Origin: DATFDN01 sp963762525 | Lineage (GTDB): Bacteria; Pseudomonadota; Alphaproteobacteria; Acetobacterales; Acetobacteraceae | Reading direction: 5' to 3' | Assembly: GCA_963762525.1 (NCBI GenBank) | Contig: CAVXKT010000011.1 | Coordinates: 186,001 to 250,000, forward strand | DNA: 64,000 bases | In this document: piece by piece, positions 27,317 through 36,014 of the stretch | Numbering within the stretch: the stretch's first letter is position 1 | How the letters are laid out: every line of letters begins with the position of its first letter | Translations under genes and position numbers: made by a program | The notes under the pieces: generated by a model | What the model was told of the DNA's origin: nothing | Seen by the model: only the letters and a program-made list of their open reading frames with translations | Database searches by the model: none

Positions 27317-28672
27317 CTATCCCGTCGCCCTGGTCGGGAAAACCCGCGGTGACAGTTCCTGGAGCATGTTGAAGACGCCCTCGACGCCGAATCCGGCCAG
27401 AAAGGCGAGCCCGGAGGCCGAGAGCGACAACGAGGACAGGAGCGCCGATCCGGTGTCGGTGGGGGTGGGTTGCGAAATCTGCGTCGGCGCGTAGGAAGTG
27501 AAGAACAGGCCGATGCAGGCGCCGACGACGAAGCCGAGCACCAGCCTGATCCAGCTCAGCCAACTGTCGCGCGGCTCCAGCATGGCTGTCCCGTCACCTT
27601 GCCCCAGAAATCGAGCAGTACGTAGATCAGCGAGCCGAGGGCGCCAAAGCATACCGGCAGCACATAGTTGCCGAGCGCCAGCACCTTCGGCGCGACGTGC
27701 AGCTCGGTGTTTTCGGTGTTGGAGAGGTTGGAATAGAGCGAGGTCGCCGCCGGCAGCCAGTTGGGGAACAGGCTGGACAGCCGGCTCGGGACCACGAAGG
27801 CGCCGCCGACCAGCGGCGTCCAGTCGGTCAGCCATTGGTTGACGTCGTGGCGGGCGACGACGAAATCGGCTTGCAGCACGCCGTCCTCGCCACAGATGTA
27901 GCGTTCGTCCGGCGAGCCGGTCAGGCTGCAGATCGGACGCGGCTTCGCCGTCCACCCGCGCACTGGCGAGGACCGAGCCGACGGCGATGCCGTTCGCCTT
28001 CGCATATTCGGTGTAGGCGAGCCAGCGGTTGCACAGCGGCAGCGCGGCCAGCGCCACGGTACGATTCTTGGCGTCGATGACGTCGGCGATGTTGAGCGGG
28101 CCGTTGGCGGCCTTATCGACGAGGGTTTCCTGTTGCCGCTCCGCCGTGGCGAGGGTCGCCTGGCGGACGTGCAGGGCGTCGATGTTCTGCAGCAGGTATT
28201 TGCCGATGGCGACCTGCGTCGATAGCCAGACGGCCGCGGCGGTCAGCGCCACGGTGAGCAGGATCAGCGCGTTGCGCGTCAAGCGGTGCAGGAACGCGCG
28301 GCCTTTCAGATGCGGATAGGCGCGCGCCGACATGTCCCAGTTGGTGCGCGAGTAGCGCCAGGAGTTCTCCGTCACCATCGAGGTGTAGGCGACCGACAAG
28401 CCGGTCGCCGGCGCGACGATCTTGCTCAGCGCGTCGCGCGTCAGCTGCAGGATCGTCAGTTCCTGCGAATTGGGTTGCGTGGGCGGTGTGGTTGACAGCT
28501 TGGCCTCGATGTCGTCGAGCGAGGAGATGATCGCGCCGGCGGTCATGGTGGCGGCCGGCAGCGCCGCGTCGCTGATAGTCAGTTTCGACAGCGTCTCGGT
28601 AGGTTTGACCGAGACGTAGCGGAGCAGAACCCGAATTTGATACAGAAGCTCGGTAGGATAGACGGTGCTCAT
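27317..28672 (-). CDS. Unrecognised multi-pass membrane protein (reading frame broken)
   Basis: About 450 residues. An N-terminal soluble region of about 150 residues is followed by a helix (NALILLTVALTAAAVWLSTQ), a long non-membrane segment, then three helices: YVLPVCFGALGSLIYVLLDF, WIRLVLGFVVGACIGLFFTS and SASGLAFLAGFGVEGVFNML near the C-terminus. The middle part (about 27590-27930) is in another frame, so two shifts, near 27930 and 27590, compensate each other. The tail pattern LAFLAGFGVE-x-F is shared by several uncharacterised bacterial membrane proteins as far as I recall. A perfect TGTGA-N6-TCACA site lies about 80 bp upstream. Function unknown. Confidence 0.65.
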   Translation of the reverse strand: MSTVYPTELLYQIRVLLRYVSVKPTETLSKLTISDAALPAATMTAGAIISSLDDIEAKLSTTPPTQPNSQELTILQLTRDALSKIVAPATGLSVAYTSMVTENSWRYSRTNWDMSARAYPHLKGRAFLHRLTRNALILLTVALTAAAVWLSTQVAIGKYLLQNIDALHVRQATLATAERQQETLVDKAANGPLNIADVIDAKNRTVALAALPLCNRWLAYTEYAKANGIAVGSVLASARVDGEAASDLQPDRLAGRTLHLWRGRRAASRFRRRPPRRQPMADRLDAAGRRRLRGPEPAVQPVPQLAAGGDLALFQPLQHRKHRAARRAEGAGARQLCAAGMLWRPRLADLRTARFLGQGDGTAMLEPRDSWLSWIRLVLGFVVGACIGLFFTSYAPTQISQPTPTDTGSALLSSLSLSASGLAFLAGFGVEGVFNMLQELSPRVFPTRATG

Positions 28673-28751
28673 TTGCCGCCTCCCAACAGCAATGGCGGCA
28701 ATGAGCAGGCCATGATTTTTCGGTTCTCCGCAAACGAAATAAGCTCCGTGA

Positions 28752-28767
28752 TGTGATCGGGCTCACA
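28752..28767. promoter_or_regulatory. CRP/FNR-family binding palindrome
   Basis: TGTGATCGGGCTCACA is an exact match to TGTGA-N6-TCACA, the CRP consensus. It lies 80-95 bp upstream of the membrane protein start (28672, minus strand) and about 525 bp upstream of cydD. A cAMP receptor protein homologue is the expected binder. Confidence 0.6.
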
Positions 28768-29059
28768 CCGCGCGCGCGAGTGTGATGGCGCCGAAGTCCT
28801 GTTTTTGATCTTCGTCTATATATGAGCGCCGTTACCGTCCGTACGGGAGCTGAGCCAGGAATAAAGATGCAGGGAACCTGTGAGGTCTGCGTGGGAGCGT
28901 CGCCGCCGCGGTTGCCGAAGACGGAGCTGTCGATTGGCGGCCAAGTTGTTCGCCGGTCAAGCTGCACGACGGGATGTTTTCAGCCCGGACATCCGTTATC
29001 TTATCAAGAACGATGTGGCTCCTTCCGGGGTCTCACTCCGGAGGTGCGGTCCGGCCGTT

Positions 29060-29190
29060 TGCTGTACGCGCTCGGGCACCCCCGACGGGCGATTGCGTAC
29101 ACGTCTCGGACAGCCCAGGGGTGATTGTGTACGCGCTCGGACACCCCCCGAGGGTGATTGTGTACGCGGTTTCGCGGGTGTCGGGCGGGG
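29060..29190. repeat. Tandem repeat, about 33-bp unit, four degenerate copies
   Basis: Core GTAC occurs at 29064, 29097, 29129 and 29162, spacing 33/32/33. The best-conserved unit is TGTGTACGCGCTCGGACAC followed by CCCCCGAGGGTGAT. Copies are head-to-tail without unique spacers. In phase the unit would encode 11-residue repeats in any frame. Confidence 0.75.
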
Positions 29191-29291
29191 ACGCACCGCG
29201 CGCCGGGCCCGGGGGAAGACCGAAGTGAGATTGCCGCCTTTTAACTCCGTCCCGCGATGACGCACCGTCGCGCCGTGGACTAGGGAAGCTC

Positions 29292-30982
29292 ATGGCGAGA
29301 CCCGGGGACGATCGACGGGCGGCGCGCGCGTGGCTCCGCCAGCAGAGCCGCGCCGGCCGGCGAGCAGCGCGGCCGGTCGTGCTTGCGGGCCTGCTCGGCA
29401 CCGCGATGGCGATCGGGCAGGCGTTCTGCGCCGCCCGCATCTTGGCGGTGGCGCTCGCCGGCGGCGGCGTCGCGGTCGCACCCGCCGTGGCGTTCGGTAT
29501 TCTCGCGCTGCTCCGCGCCCTCCTGGGCGTGGCCTCCGAGCGGGTGGCGTTCGCGGCCGGCGCGGCGGCGCGGCGGCGACTGCGGAGCGACACCCTCGCC
29601 GCCCTGCTGCAAACCGGACCGGCGCTGCTGCGAACGCTGCACTCGGGCGACCTCGCGGCGATCGTGGTGGACCGGATCGAGGCGCTCGACGGGCTGTTCG
29701 CGCGCTGGATCCCGGCCGCGACGCTCGCGATCGCGGCGCCGGCGCTGGTGGCGTTCGCGGTGGCGGGGGCCGATCCGCCGGCGGCGGCGCTGCTCGTGCT
29801 GTGCGGGCTGGCGGTTCCGGTTGCAATGGCGCTGTCGGGGCTCGGCGCCGCCGCCGCCGTCGCGCCGGCAGTTCGAGGCGATGTCGCGGCTGCAGTCGCG
29901 CTTTCTCGACCGGGTGCGCGGGGTCGGAACCCTCGTCCTGCACGGACGCGCCGAGGATGAGGCGCGGGCGCTGCGGGCGGCGGCGGTCGAGCTGAGCTGG
30001 CGGACCATGCGAGTGCTGCGGGTGGCCTTCCTGTCCTCGACGGCGCTCGATCTCGCGCAGGCAGCGGCGCTGGTGCTGCTGGCTTGGCGCTATGCCTCGG
30101 CATTGCTCGCACATCGGCTCGCCGATCCGGCCAGCGCCTTGTTCGTGCTCCTGCTGGTGCCCGAGTTCTTTGCCCCGCTGCGGGCCTTCTCGGCCGCCTA
30201 CCAGGATCGGCTGCACGCCGCCGGCGCGGCCGATGCGTTGCTCACGCTGCCGGCGCCCGAGATCATGGCGCCGCCAGCGCGGCCGGTGCGCACCGTCGCC
30301 GCGCAGGGCGTGACCGTGGCGTTCGAGGATGTAAGCCTGACTTGGGACGCCGCCCGTGGCCCGGCGCTCGACGGTTTAAGCTTTCGCGTCGCCGCGCGGC
30401 GAGACCCTGGTCCTGGCGGGGCCTTCCGGAGCCGGCAAGTCCACGGCGATCGAGATCCTGCTCGGCTTCGTCCGCCCCGATTCGGGCCGCGTCACCATCA
30501 ACGGCGCCGACATCGCCGACCTGGTTCCGCAAGCGTTGGCGCGGCTGACCGCCTGGGTCGGCCAGCGCCCGATGCTCTTCGCCGGCAGCATCCTCGACAA
30601 CATCCGTTTCGCCCGCCCGGAGGCGACCGACGCCGAGGTGAGGGCGGCGGCCGAGGCGGCACGGGTGAGCGCCTTCGCCGCGACGCTGCCCGCCGGATTG
30701 GAGACGCGGGTCGGCGAGGGCGGCTACGGTTTGTCGGGCGGCCAGGCGCAGCGGGTCGCGGTCGCCCGCGCCTTCCTCAAGAACGCGCCGCTGCTACTGC
30801 TCGACGAGCCGACCGCGCATCTGGACCCGGCGACCGAGGCCGAGCTGTTGGAGAGCCTTGGCAAGCTGGCGCTGGGGCGAACGGTGATCCTCGCCAGCCA
30901 CGCCGCGGCGGCGCACGCCTTCGCCGGGCGGCGGCTCGATCTGCGCGACGGCCGCGCCAGCCCGGCGCGGATGTCGGCATGA
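29292..30982 (+). CDS. cydD: Thiol-reductant ABC exporter subunit CydD (reading frame broken)
   Basis: Half of the CydDC heterodimer that exports cysteine/glutathione and is needed to assemble cytochrome bd oxidase. The membrane domain spans residues about 25-310 (LAGLLGTAMAIGQAFCAAR, ending FEAMSRLQSRFLDRVRGVGT and PEFFAPLRAFSAAYQDRLHA, typical of CydD). The ATPase domain has Walker A GPSGAGKST, signature LSGGQAQR and Walker B LLLLDEPTAHLDP. Breaks are near 29865 and 30397; at the latter one surplus base restores VAAGETLVLAG. The stop overlaps the cydC start by ATGA. No cydAB genes lie in the window. Confidence 0.85.
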
Positions 30983-32606
30983 GCGAACTGGGACGAATCC
31001 TGTGGCTGTGGCGGCGGCGGCTGGCATGGCTGCTGCTCGGGTTGGCGATCTCCTTGGGCGGCGTGGCGGCCGGGGTCGGGCTGATGACCCTCGCCGGCGG
31101 CGTGGTGGGCGCGGCGGTGCTGACCGGGACGCTGCTGGCGCCGGCGGCCCTGCGAGGGCTGGGCGCGGCCCGCGTCGTGCTTCGCTACCTGGAGCGGACG
31201 ACGACGCACGCCGCCACCTTCCGCGCGCTTACCGATCTGCGGGTGTGGTTCTTCCGCGGCCTCGCGCACGGCTCGGCGGGCGGGCTCGGGATTCCGCCGG
31301 GCGGGCGACGTGCTGGCGCGGCTGGTGGGCGACGTGGAGGCGCTGGACGGGCTTTACCTCCGCATCCTGGTGCCGTGCGCCGGGGCTATTGTTCTGCTGC
31401 CGGCGCTCGCGGTTCTGCTCGGACTCCGCAGCCCCGGGCTCGCCGCCGTAGTCGTGGTGCTGTTCGCCCTGGCGGCGTTCGCCTTGCCGGTGCTGGCGGC
31501 CCGGGGCACGACGGCGGCCGGCGGGCGATTGTCGGAGACGGCCGGCGGCCTGCGAATCGCGGCGCTGGACGCGTTGACGCGGTCTGCGCGAGGTGCGGGC
31601 GTTCGGCGCCGAAGGGCGCATGTTGGCCTCGGTGCAGGCGCGGGAGGCGGCGCTGCTCGGCGCTCAGCGCGACGTTGCGGGGCGGGTGGCGCTCGCCGGG
31701 GCCGGCGCACTGCTCTGCGCTCAGATGGCGATCCTGGCCGTTCTGGTCTCCGCCGGGACGATCCCGACGGGCGCGATCCTCGCGGCCTTCCTGGCGGTGG
31801 CGGCGTTCGAGGCCATCGGCGGGTTGCCGCGCGCCGGTGCCCTGGCCGGGTATGCGGCCGCCGCCGCGAGGCGCGTTCTGACCGCGGCCGAGACACCGCC
31901 GCCGGTGCCCGATCCCGCCCGACCGGCCGCCCCGCCTGCCGGTGCGGCGCTGCGGTTCGAAGGCGTGCATTTCCGCTGGCCCGACCATCCTCCCGTGTTC
32001 GATGGCCTTACCCTGGAGGTGCCTCCCGGCGCGCGCGTCGGGCTGCTCGGCCCGTCCGGCGCCGGCAAATCCACGCTGGCGGCGCTCGCCCTGAAAATCG
32101 CCGCCCCGGCGGCGGGTCGGGTGATGTTGGGCGGGGTGGACATCGCGACGCTCGCCGCCTCCGATGTGCGGGCGCGAATCGGCCTGCTCAGCCAGGCGAC
32201 GCACCTGTTCGACGACAGCATCCGCGCCAACCTGCTGCTCGCGCGCCCCGATGCCGACGAGACGGCGCTGTGGGCGGCGCTGGAGGCCGCGCGCATCGCC
32301 GAGACGGTGCGCGCGCTCCCCGATCGGCTGGAGACGCGGGTAGGCGAAGGCGGTGCGCGTTTCTCCGGCGGGCAGGGACGGCGGCTGGCACTCGCCCGCG
32401 CGCTGCTTTCGCCGGCGGCCATCCTGATCCTGGACGAGCCCTGCGCCGGGCTCGACGCCGAGACCGAGCGCGCGTTCCTGGCGACGCTGAACGAGGTGGC
32501 GCAAGGGCGCGCGGTGATCCTGATTGCGCATCGTCTGACCGGGGTGGAGCGGCTGGACCGAATTTATCGGCTCTCGGCCGGGAAGGCGGTGGCGGCGGCG
32601 GGATAA
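30979..32606 (+). CDS. cydC: Thiol-reductant ABC exporter subunit CydC (reading frame broken)
   Basis: Partner half-transporter of CydD. Membrane domain: ILWLWRRRLAWLLLGLAISL, LRGLGAARVVLRYLERTTTH (a conserved CydC block), AGDVLARLVGDVEALDGLYL, GLREVRAFGAEGRML. ATPase domain: GPSGAGKST, FSGGQGRRLALARAL, ILILDEPCAGLD and IAHRLTGVERLDRIY. Two single-base surpluses near 31290 and 31579 split it into three frames; removing them gives about 540 residues, the normal length. It starts in the cydD stop codon (ATGA), as in most cydDC operons. The 3' end abuts a VapBC remnant on the other strand. Confidence 0.86.
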
Positions 32607-32623
32607 CCCTCAGCCGGCCGGGG

Positions 32624-32647
32624 TGCCGATGCGTCCGCGAAGATCAA
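32624..32647 (-). pseudogene. Stub of a VapC (PIN-domain) toxin start
   Basis: A TTG at 32647-32645 overlaps the antitoxin stop codon (TTGA) and opens MIFADASA, the usual first strand of VapC ribonucleases with the first catalytic aspartate (FxDASA). After these 8 codons the frame reads PRPAEG and runs into the cydC 3' end, with no further PIN residues. The toxin therefore appears cut off; the assignment rests on only 8 residues plus the typical overlap position. Confidence 0.45.
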
Positions 32648-32885
32648 GGAACCTCGCCGGACAGCTCGTCGAAGAATGCCTTATCGGCGGTTTGGCCGGT
32701 CGGCGGCGGCAACCCGTGTGCCCGGCGCAGGGCGGCGAAGCGTTCCCGCAACGGGATGGCTTCGGCGGCTCGATCCAGCTCGGCCTGCACGGCCCTCCGT
32801 GCGGCCTCCTGCTTCGAGACGCCGTGTAGCTTGGCGAGCCGCGCAACCAGGCCCGCAGTCCGGTCGTCCTGATGTAGAGCGGCAT
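32644..32885 (-). CDS. vapB: VapB-type antitoxin (PSK transcription factor family), orphan, frame broken near start
   Basis: About 80 residues. The N-terminus MPLYIR (ATG 32885-32883) is the first strand of Rv0623-like antitoxins; a frame change follows, and the rest reads RTAGLVARLAKLHGVSKQEA, the ribbon-helix-helix DNA-binding part, then AIPLRERFAALRRAHGLPPP and DKAFFDELSGEVP, the toxin-binding tail. Such antitoxins repress their own operon and block a VapC RNase. Here the toxin gene stops after 8 codons, so this is an orphan. The shift near 32865 may be a sequencing error or part of the decay. Confidence 0.7.
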
Positions 32886-32949
32886 GGCTAACCGGCTCGA
32901 AGAAATCCAATATTCAAATCCAGATATCCGATCTCGCGGTGGGCGGCCC

Positions 32950-33537
32950 TCAAGCATCATCGGTGGGCGGCGCGGAAGCGGGGTCGGCCTTCGCCGCCTC
33001 CGCTATCACCGTCGGTGGCTCGACCAGCAAATCCTCTCGCCGAGGCAGGTCGCGCAGATGGGCGAGGCCGAAGCGGGTGAGAAAGCCCTGCGTCGTGGCC
33101 CACAAGCTCGGTCTGCCCGGCGCCTCCTTGCGCCCCGATGGCGCGATCAGGGCGGCTTCCAGCAGCGCGTCGAGAGTCGTCTGCGCCAGGCTGGCGCCAC
33201 GGATCGCCTCGATCTCGGCGCGCGTGATCGGCTGGTGGTAGGCGATGATGGCCAGCGTCTCCATCGCCGCCCGCGGCAGCCGGCGCGGCACCTCGACCAC
33301 GGTGCGCAAAAGCGGTGCGAGGTCGGGGGCGGTACGGAACATCACCCCGCCTGCCACCTCCACCAGTTCCACCCCGCGCCCGGCATAGCGCGCCCGCAGC
33401 GCCTCAACCGCGGCTTCGGGCACAACGTCCTCGGGCAGGATGCGCGCGAGCCGGGCGAGCCCGACCGGCTCGGCGGCAGCGAAGATCAGCGCCTCGGCCA
33501 GCCGCACGCTGTCATCAATGGACGTTTCCTCGCTCAC
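32950..33537 (-). CDS. scpB: Segregation and condensation protein B
   Basis: A 195-residue kleisin-binding winged-helix protein of the SMC-ScpAB condensin, which organises and segregates the chromosome. Contains VRLAEALIFAAAEPVGLARL, VEVAGGVMFRTAPDLAPLL and the most conserved block RAAMETLAIIAYHQPITRAE followed by IRGASLAQTTLDALLE. Its ATG at 33537 overlaps the scpA stop by 4 bp. Last gene of a chain of five overlapping genes (SDR, nagZ, M50 protease, scpA, scpB). The usual following tatABC genes are absent here; the VapB remnant follows instead. Confidence 0.95.
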   Translation of the reverse strand: MSEETSIDDSVRLAEALIFAAAEPVGLARLARILPEDVVPEAAVEALRARYAGRGVELVEVAGGVMFRTAPDLAPLLRTVVEVPRRLPRAAMETLAIIAYHQPITRAEIEAIRGASLAQTTLDALLEAALIAPSGRKEAPGRPSLWATTQGFLTRFGLAHLRDLPRREDLLVEPPTVIAEAAKADPASAPPTDDA

Positions 33538-34292
33538 ACGCCCTCTCCGGCGCCGATATGGATCGGCCCGAATGGCCGCTCCTGACGCATCGTTAGCGCA
33601 CCATCACGCGTCAACTCCAAACTCGCAAGCAGCGTGCTCGCCAGCGCCGCCCGGCGTTCCGCCGGGTCAAGCAGCCCGTCGGGGAGGAATTGCTCCAGGG
33701 TGCTCCACGCCGGAACCTGCCCGAGCAGCGCGCGCAACCGCGCCAATGCATCCTGCACCGTCCAGCGCGTGAGCGGGCGCGGCCGCCAGGTGCGCGACGA
33801 GGCCGCCCGGCGAGCGGCGGCTATATAGGCGCGGATCAGCGAGGGCAGGTCCACCAGCAGGCGCGAGCGGTCGATCTCCTTGTGGTTCTCCGGCGCACCG
33901 CGCGCGAACACCTCGAAGCCCAGCTGCGGGCGCGTGTCCATCCACCTTGCGGCGGCGCGCACCGCCTCCAGCTCGCGCAGCCGATCGGCGAGCGCGGTCG
34001 CCGCCAGCTCCCCCTCGTCGTCCGCCGCCGCCTCGGGCAACAGCAGCCGCGACTTGAGCCAGGTGAGCCAGGCGGCCATCACCAGCCAGTCGGCGGCCAA
34101 TTCCAGCCGCAACCGGCGCGCGCCCTCGATCACCGCCAGATATTGCTCGACCAGCGCCAGGATGGAGATGCGGGCGAGATCGACTTTCTGCGCGCGGGCC
34201 AAATCGAGCAGCAGATCGAGCGGCCCGTCGAAGCCATCCAGATGCAGAACCAGCGTATCCGGCGCCGCCGGCTCAGAGCACGAGCTGCTCAT
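33534..34292 (-). CDS. scpA: Segregation and condensation protein A
   Basis: Kleisin subunit of the bacterial condensin, 252 residues. It starts MSSSCSEPAAPDTLVLHLD and enters the conserved FDGPLDLLLDLARAQKVDLA, then ILALVEQYLAVI and LAADWLVMAAWLTWLKSRLL, the SMC-head binding helices; the C-terminal winged helix is degenerate but present. The ATG at 34292-34290 is 20 bp inside the end of the M50 protease gene, so translation is coupled to it; the stop overlaps scpB by ATGA. Confidence 0.93.
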   Translation of the reverse strand: MSSSCSEPAAPDTLVLHLDGFDGPLDLLLDLARAQKVDLARISILALVEQYLAVIEGARRLRLELAADWLVMAAWLTWLKSRLLLPEAAADDEGELAATALADRLRELEAVRAAARWMDTRPQLGFEVFARGAPENHKEIDRSRLLVDLPSLIRAYIAAARRAASSRTWRPRPLTRWTVQDALARLRALLGQVPAWSTLEQFLPDGLLDPAERRAALASTLLASLELTRDGALTMRQERPFGPIHIGAGEGV

Positions 34293-35028
34293 TTCCGAGA
34301 CCGAAATGATGACCGGAAAGCTGAAGCGAGACCCGGATCGCCCAGGGCAGCACGGATTCCAGCCCCTGTCGGAACGGGTCGAAGGCGATGCCGAATTCGC
34401 CGAGCGCGGCGGGCAGCACGAAGATGAGCAGCAGAACAACGGCGATTCCGGCCCGTTCCAGACGCGCCCAAGCGCGCGCCGCCGGCAACGGCAGCAGGCC
34501 GACCACGATCCGTCCGCCATCGAGCGGCGGGATGGGCAGCAGATTGAACAGGCCGAGAATCAGGTTGTAGGAGATGAACGGGACCAGGAAGCCGCCGGCG
34601 AACGGATGGCTCGCCACCACCCGGTCGAGATAGGCCCAAATGCCGGGCGAGTCGGGCAGGCGGGGGAGCAGCAGCGCGCCGAGCCAGGCGAGGGCGAAAT
34701 TCATCCCCGGCCCGGCCGCCGCCACAACCATCATGCCGCGCCGCGGGTCGCGGAAGCGCCACGCCGCCACCGGAACGGGCTTGGCCCAGCCGAACATGAA
34801 GGCGACCCGGCCGATGGTCAGCAGCTGACCGATCAGCAGAATGCCCGGCAGCAGGATGGTGCCGACCCGATCCACATGGCGCAGCGGGTTGAGCGACAAC
34901 CGGCCGGCTCGCCGCGCCGTATCGTCGCCCATCGCCAGCGCCGCGTAGCCGTGCGCCGCCTCGTGCAGCGTGATCGCGAGCACCGCGGCGATCGCGGTCA
35001 AGGCCAGCTCGGCGGCGGTGATGCTCAC
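34273..35028 (-). CDS. Site-2 protease family (M50) intramembrane metalloprotease
   Basis: A 251-residue polytopic zinc protease. His22-Glu23-x2-His26 in ITLHEAAHGYAALAMGDD is the HExxH zinc site in helix 1, and NLLPIPPLDGGRIVVGLLP near residue 180 provides the third zinc ligand (the NPDG-like motif). No PDZ domain, so it belongs to the small SpoIVFB/Rip-like group rather than RseP. GTG 35028 overlaps the nagZ stop (GTGA) and its 3' end overlaps scpA by 20 bp. Substrate unknown; its position inside the nagZ-scpAB operon is noteworthy. Confidence 0.9.
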   Translation of the reverse strand: MSITAAELALTAIAAVLAITLHEAAHGYAALAMGDDTARRAGRLSLNPLRHVDRVGTILLPGILLIGQLLTIGRVAFMFGWAKPVPVAAWRFRDPRRGMMVVAAAGPGMNFALAWLGALLLPRLPDSPGIWAYLDRVVASHPFAGGFLVPFISYNLILGLFNLLPIPPLDGGRIVVGLLPLPAARAWARLERAGIAVVLLLIFVLPAALGEFGIAFDPFRQGLESVLPWAIRVSLQLSGHHFGLGNEQLVL

Positions 35029-36014
35029 AAGAGCCGCTCCCGCTCGACGGCCAATGCGCCGGGGTCGAGCGGCCGACGCGCCTTTGTTGACATGGCGCGC
35101 GCGGCCGCGAGCCGCGTGAAGGCTTGCGGCGTCGGCTCCGGGCAGGCTTCCAGCAACAGCCGGTTGGCCTCGCTGTCGCCGGCGCAATAGAGCGCCAAGT
35201 CACATCCGGCCGCCAGCGCCGCGGTCGCCCGCTCGGCCGGCGTGCCGCTCAGCGCCTCCATCGCCAGATCGTCGCTCACCACCACGCCTCCGAAGCCGAT
35301 CCTGCCCCGTATCACACGCTCGATCACCTTCGCCGACAGGGTCGCCGGACGGTCGTCCAGATCGGGATAATGGATATGGGCCGTCATCGCCCAGGGCAGC
35401 CCCGCATTCAAGGCGAACGGCAAAATATCGGACTCCATCTCCGCCGTCGGCCCCGCCACGGCCGGCAGCGCGAAATGGCTGTCGACGCACGCCCGCCCGT
35501 GCCCCGGGGCGTGCTTGGCGACCGGCTGCACGCCGGCCGAGAGAAGACCTTTGGCGAAGGCTCGGCCGAGGCGAGCGACCATCTGCGGGTCGGCGCCGAA
35601 GGAACGGTCGCCGACGACGTCGTGCGCGCCGGGAATGCGCCGGTCCAGAACCGGCGCCGTCACCACGTCGAAGCCGGTGGCGATGCAGTCGGCGCCGATC
35701 AGCGTGCCGGTGAGGAACGCGGCCCGCAATCCACGCGCCGGATCGTTGTCGAACAGCGCCCCGAGCGCACCCGCCGAGGGATGGCCTCGCCAATGCGGCG
35801 GCCGGAGCCGCGCGACGCGCCCGCCCTCCTGGTCCACCATCAGCAACCCGTTCGGGAGGATGCGCCGGAGCGCCGCCGTCAGCGCCGCGAGCTGCGCCGG
35901 GTCGGCGATGTTGCGCGCGAACAGGATGACGCCCGCAGGCTGGTGGAGGACCAGCAGCTCGGCTTCGATATCGGACAAGGTCGGGCCGGCGATGCCGACG
36001 ATCGCCGCCTTCAT
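35025..36014 (-). CDS. nagZ: Beta-N-acetylhexosaminidase NagZ
   Basis: A 329-residue GH3 enzyme that removes GlcNAc from 1,6-anhydromuropeptides in cytosolic peptidoglycan recycling. Contains LLMVDQEGGRVARLRPPHW, the catalytic His loop KHAPGHGRACVDSHFALP (KHFPGHG in most homologues; here Phe is Ala) and the nucleophile region GGVVVSDDLAMEALSG. The ATG at 36014 overlaps the upstream SDR stop by 4 bp and its stop overlaps the M50 protease start. The nagZ-scpA-scpB association is common in alphaproteobacteria. Confidence 0.94.
   Translation of the reverse strand: MKAAIVGIAGPTLSDIEAELLVLHQPAGVILFARNIADPAQLAALTAALRRILPNGLLMVDQEGGRVARLRPPHWRGHPSAGALGALFDNDPARGLRAAFLTGTLIGADCIATGFDVVTAPVLDRRIPGAHDVVGDRSFGADPQMVARLGRAFAKGLLSAGVQPVAKHAPGHGRACVDSHFALPAVAGPTAEMESDILPFALNAGLPWAMTAHIHYPDLDDRPATLSAKVIERVIRGRIGFGGVVVSDDLAMEALSGTPAERATAALAAGCDLALYCAGDSEANRLLLEACPEPTPQAFTRLAAARAMSTKARRPLDPGALAVERERLL

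Larger units (their letters stand above)
28673..29291. other. Long intergenic region with regulatory site and tandem repeat
   Basis: A 619-bp gap between the divergent membrane protein gene and cydD. It holds the CRP/FNR-type palindrome at 28752-28767, a second half-site TGTGAT near 28791, and four copies of a 33-bp repeat at 29060-29190. Open frames such as one from 28880 to 29260 exist but show no family and share the repeat in all frames, so none is called as a gene. No tRNA, rRNA or transposase remnant was recognised. Confidence 0.5.

Noticed and set aside
29060..29190. CRISPR-like array
   Set aside because: Repeats are directly adjacent with no unique spacers, only four degenerate copies, and no cas genes are nearby.
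28880..29260. Possible small protein of about 126 residues between the membrane protein gene and cydD
   Set aside because: No family, no ribosome binding site, and the 3' half is the 33-bp tandem repeat readable in every frame.
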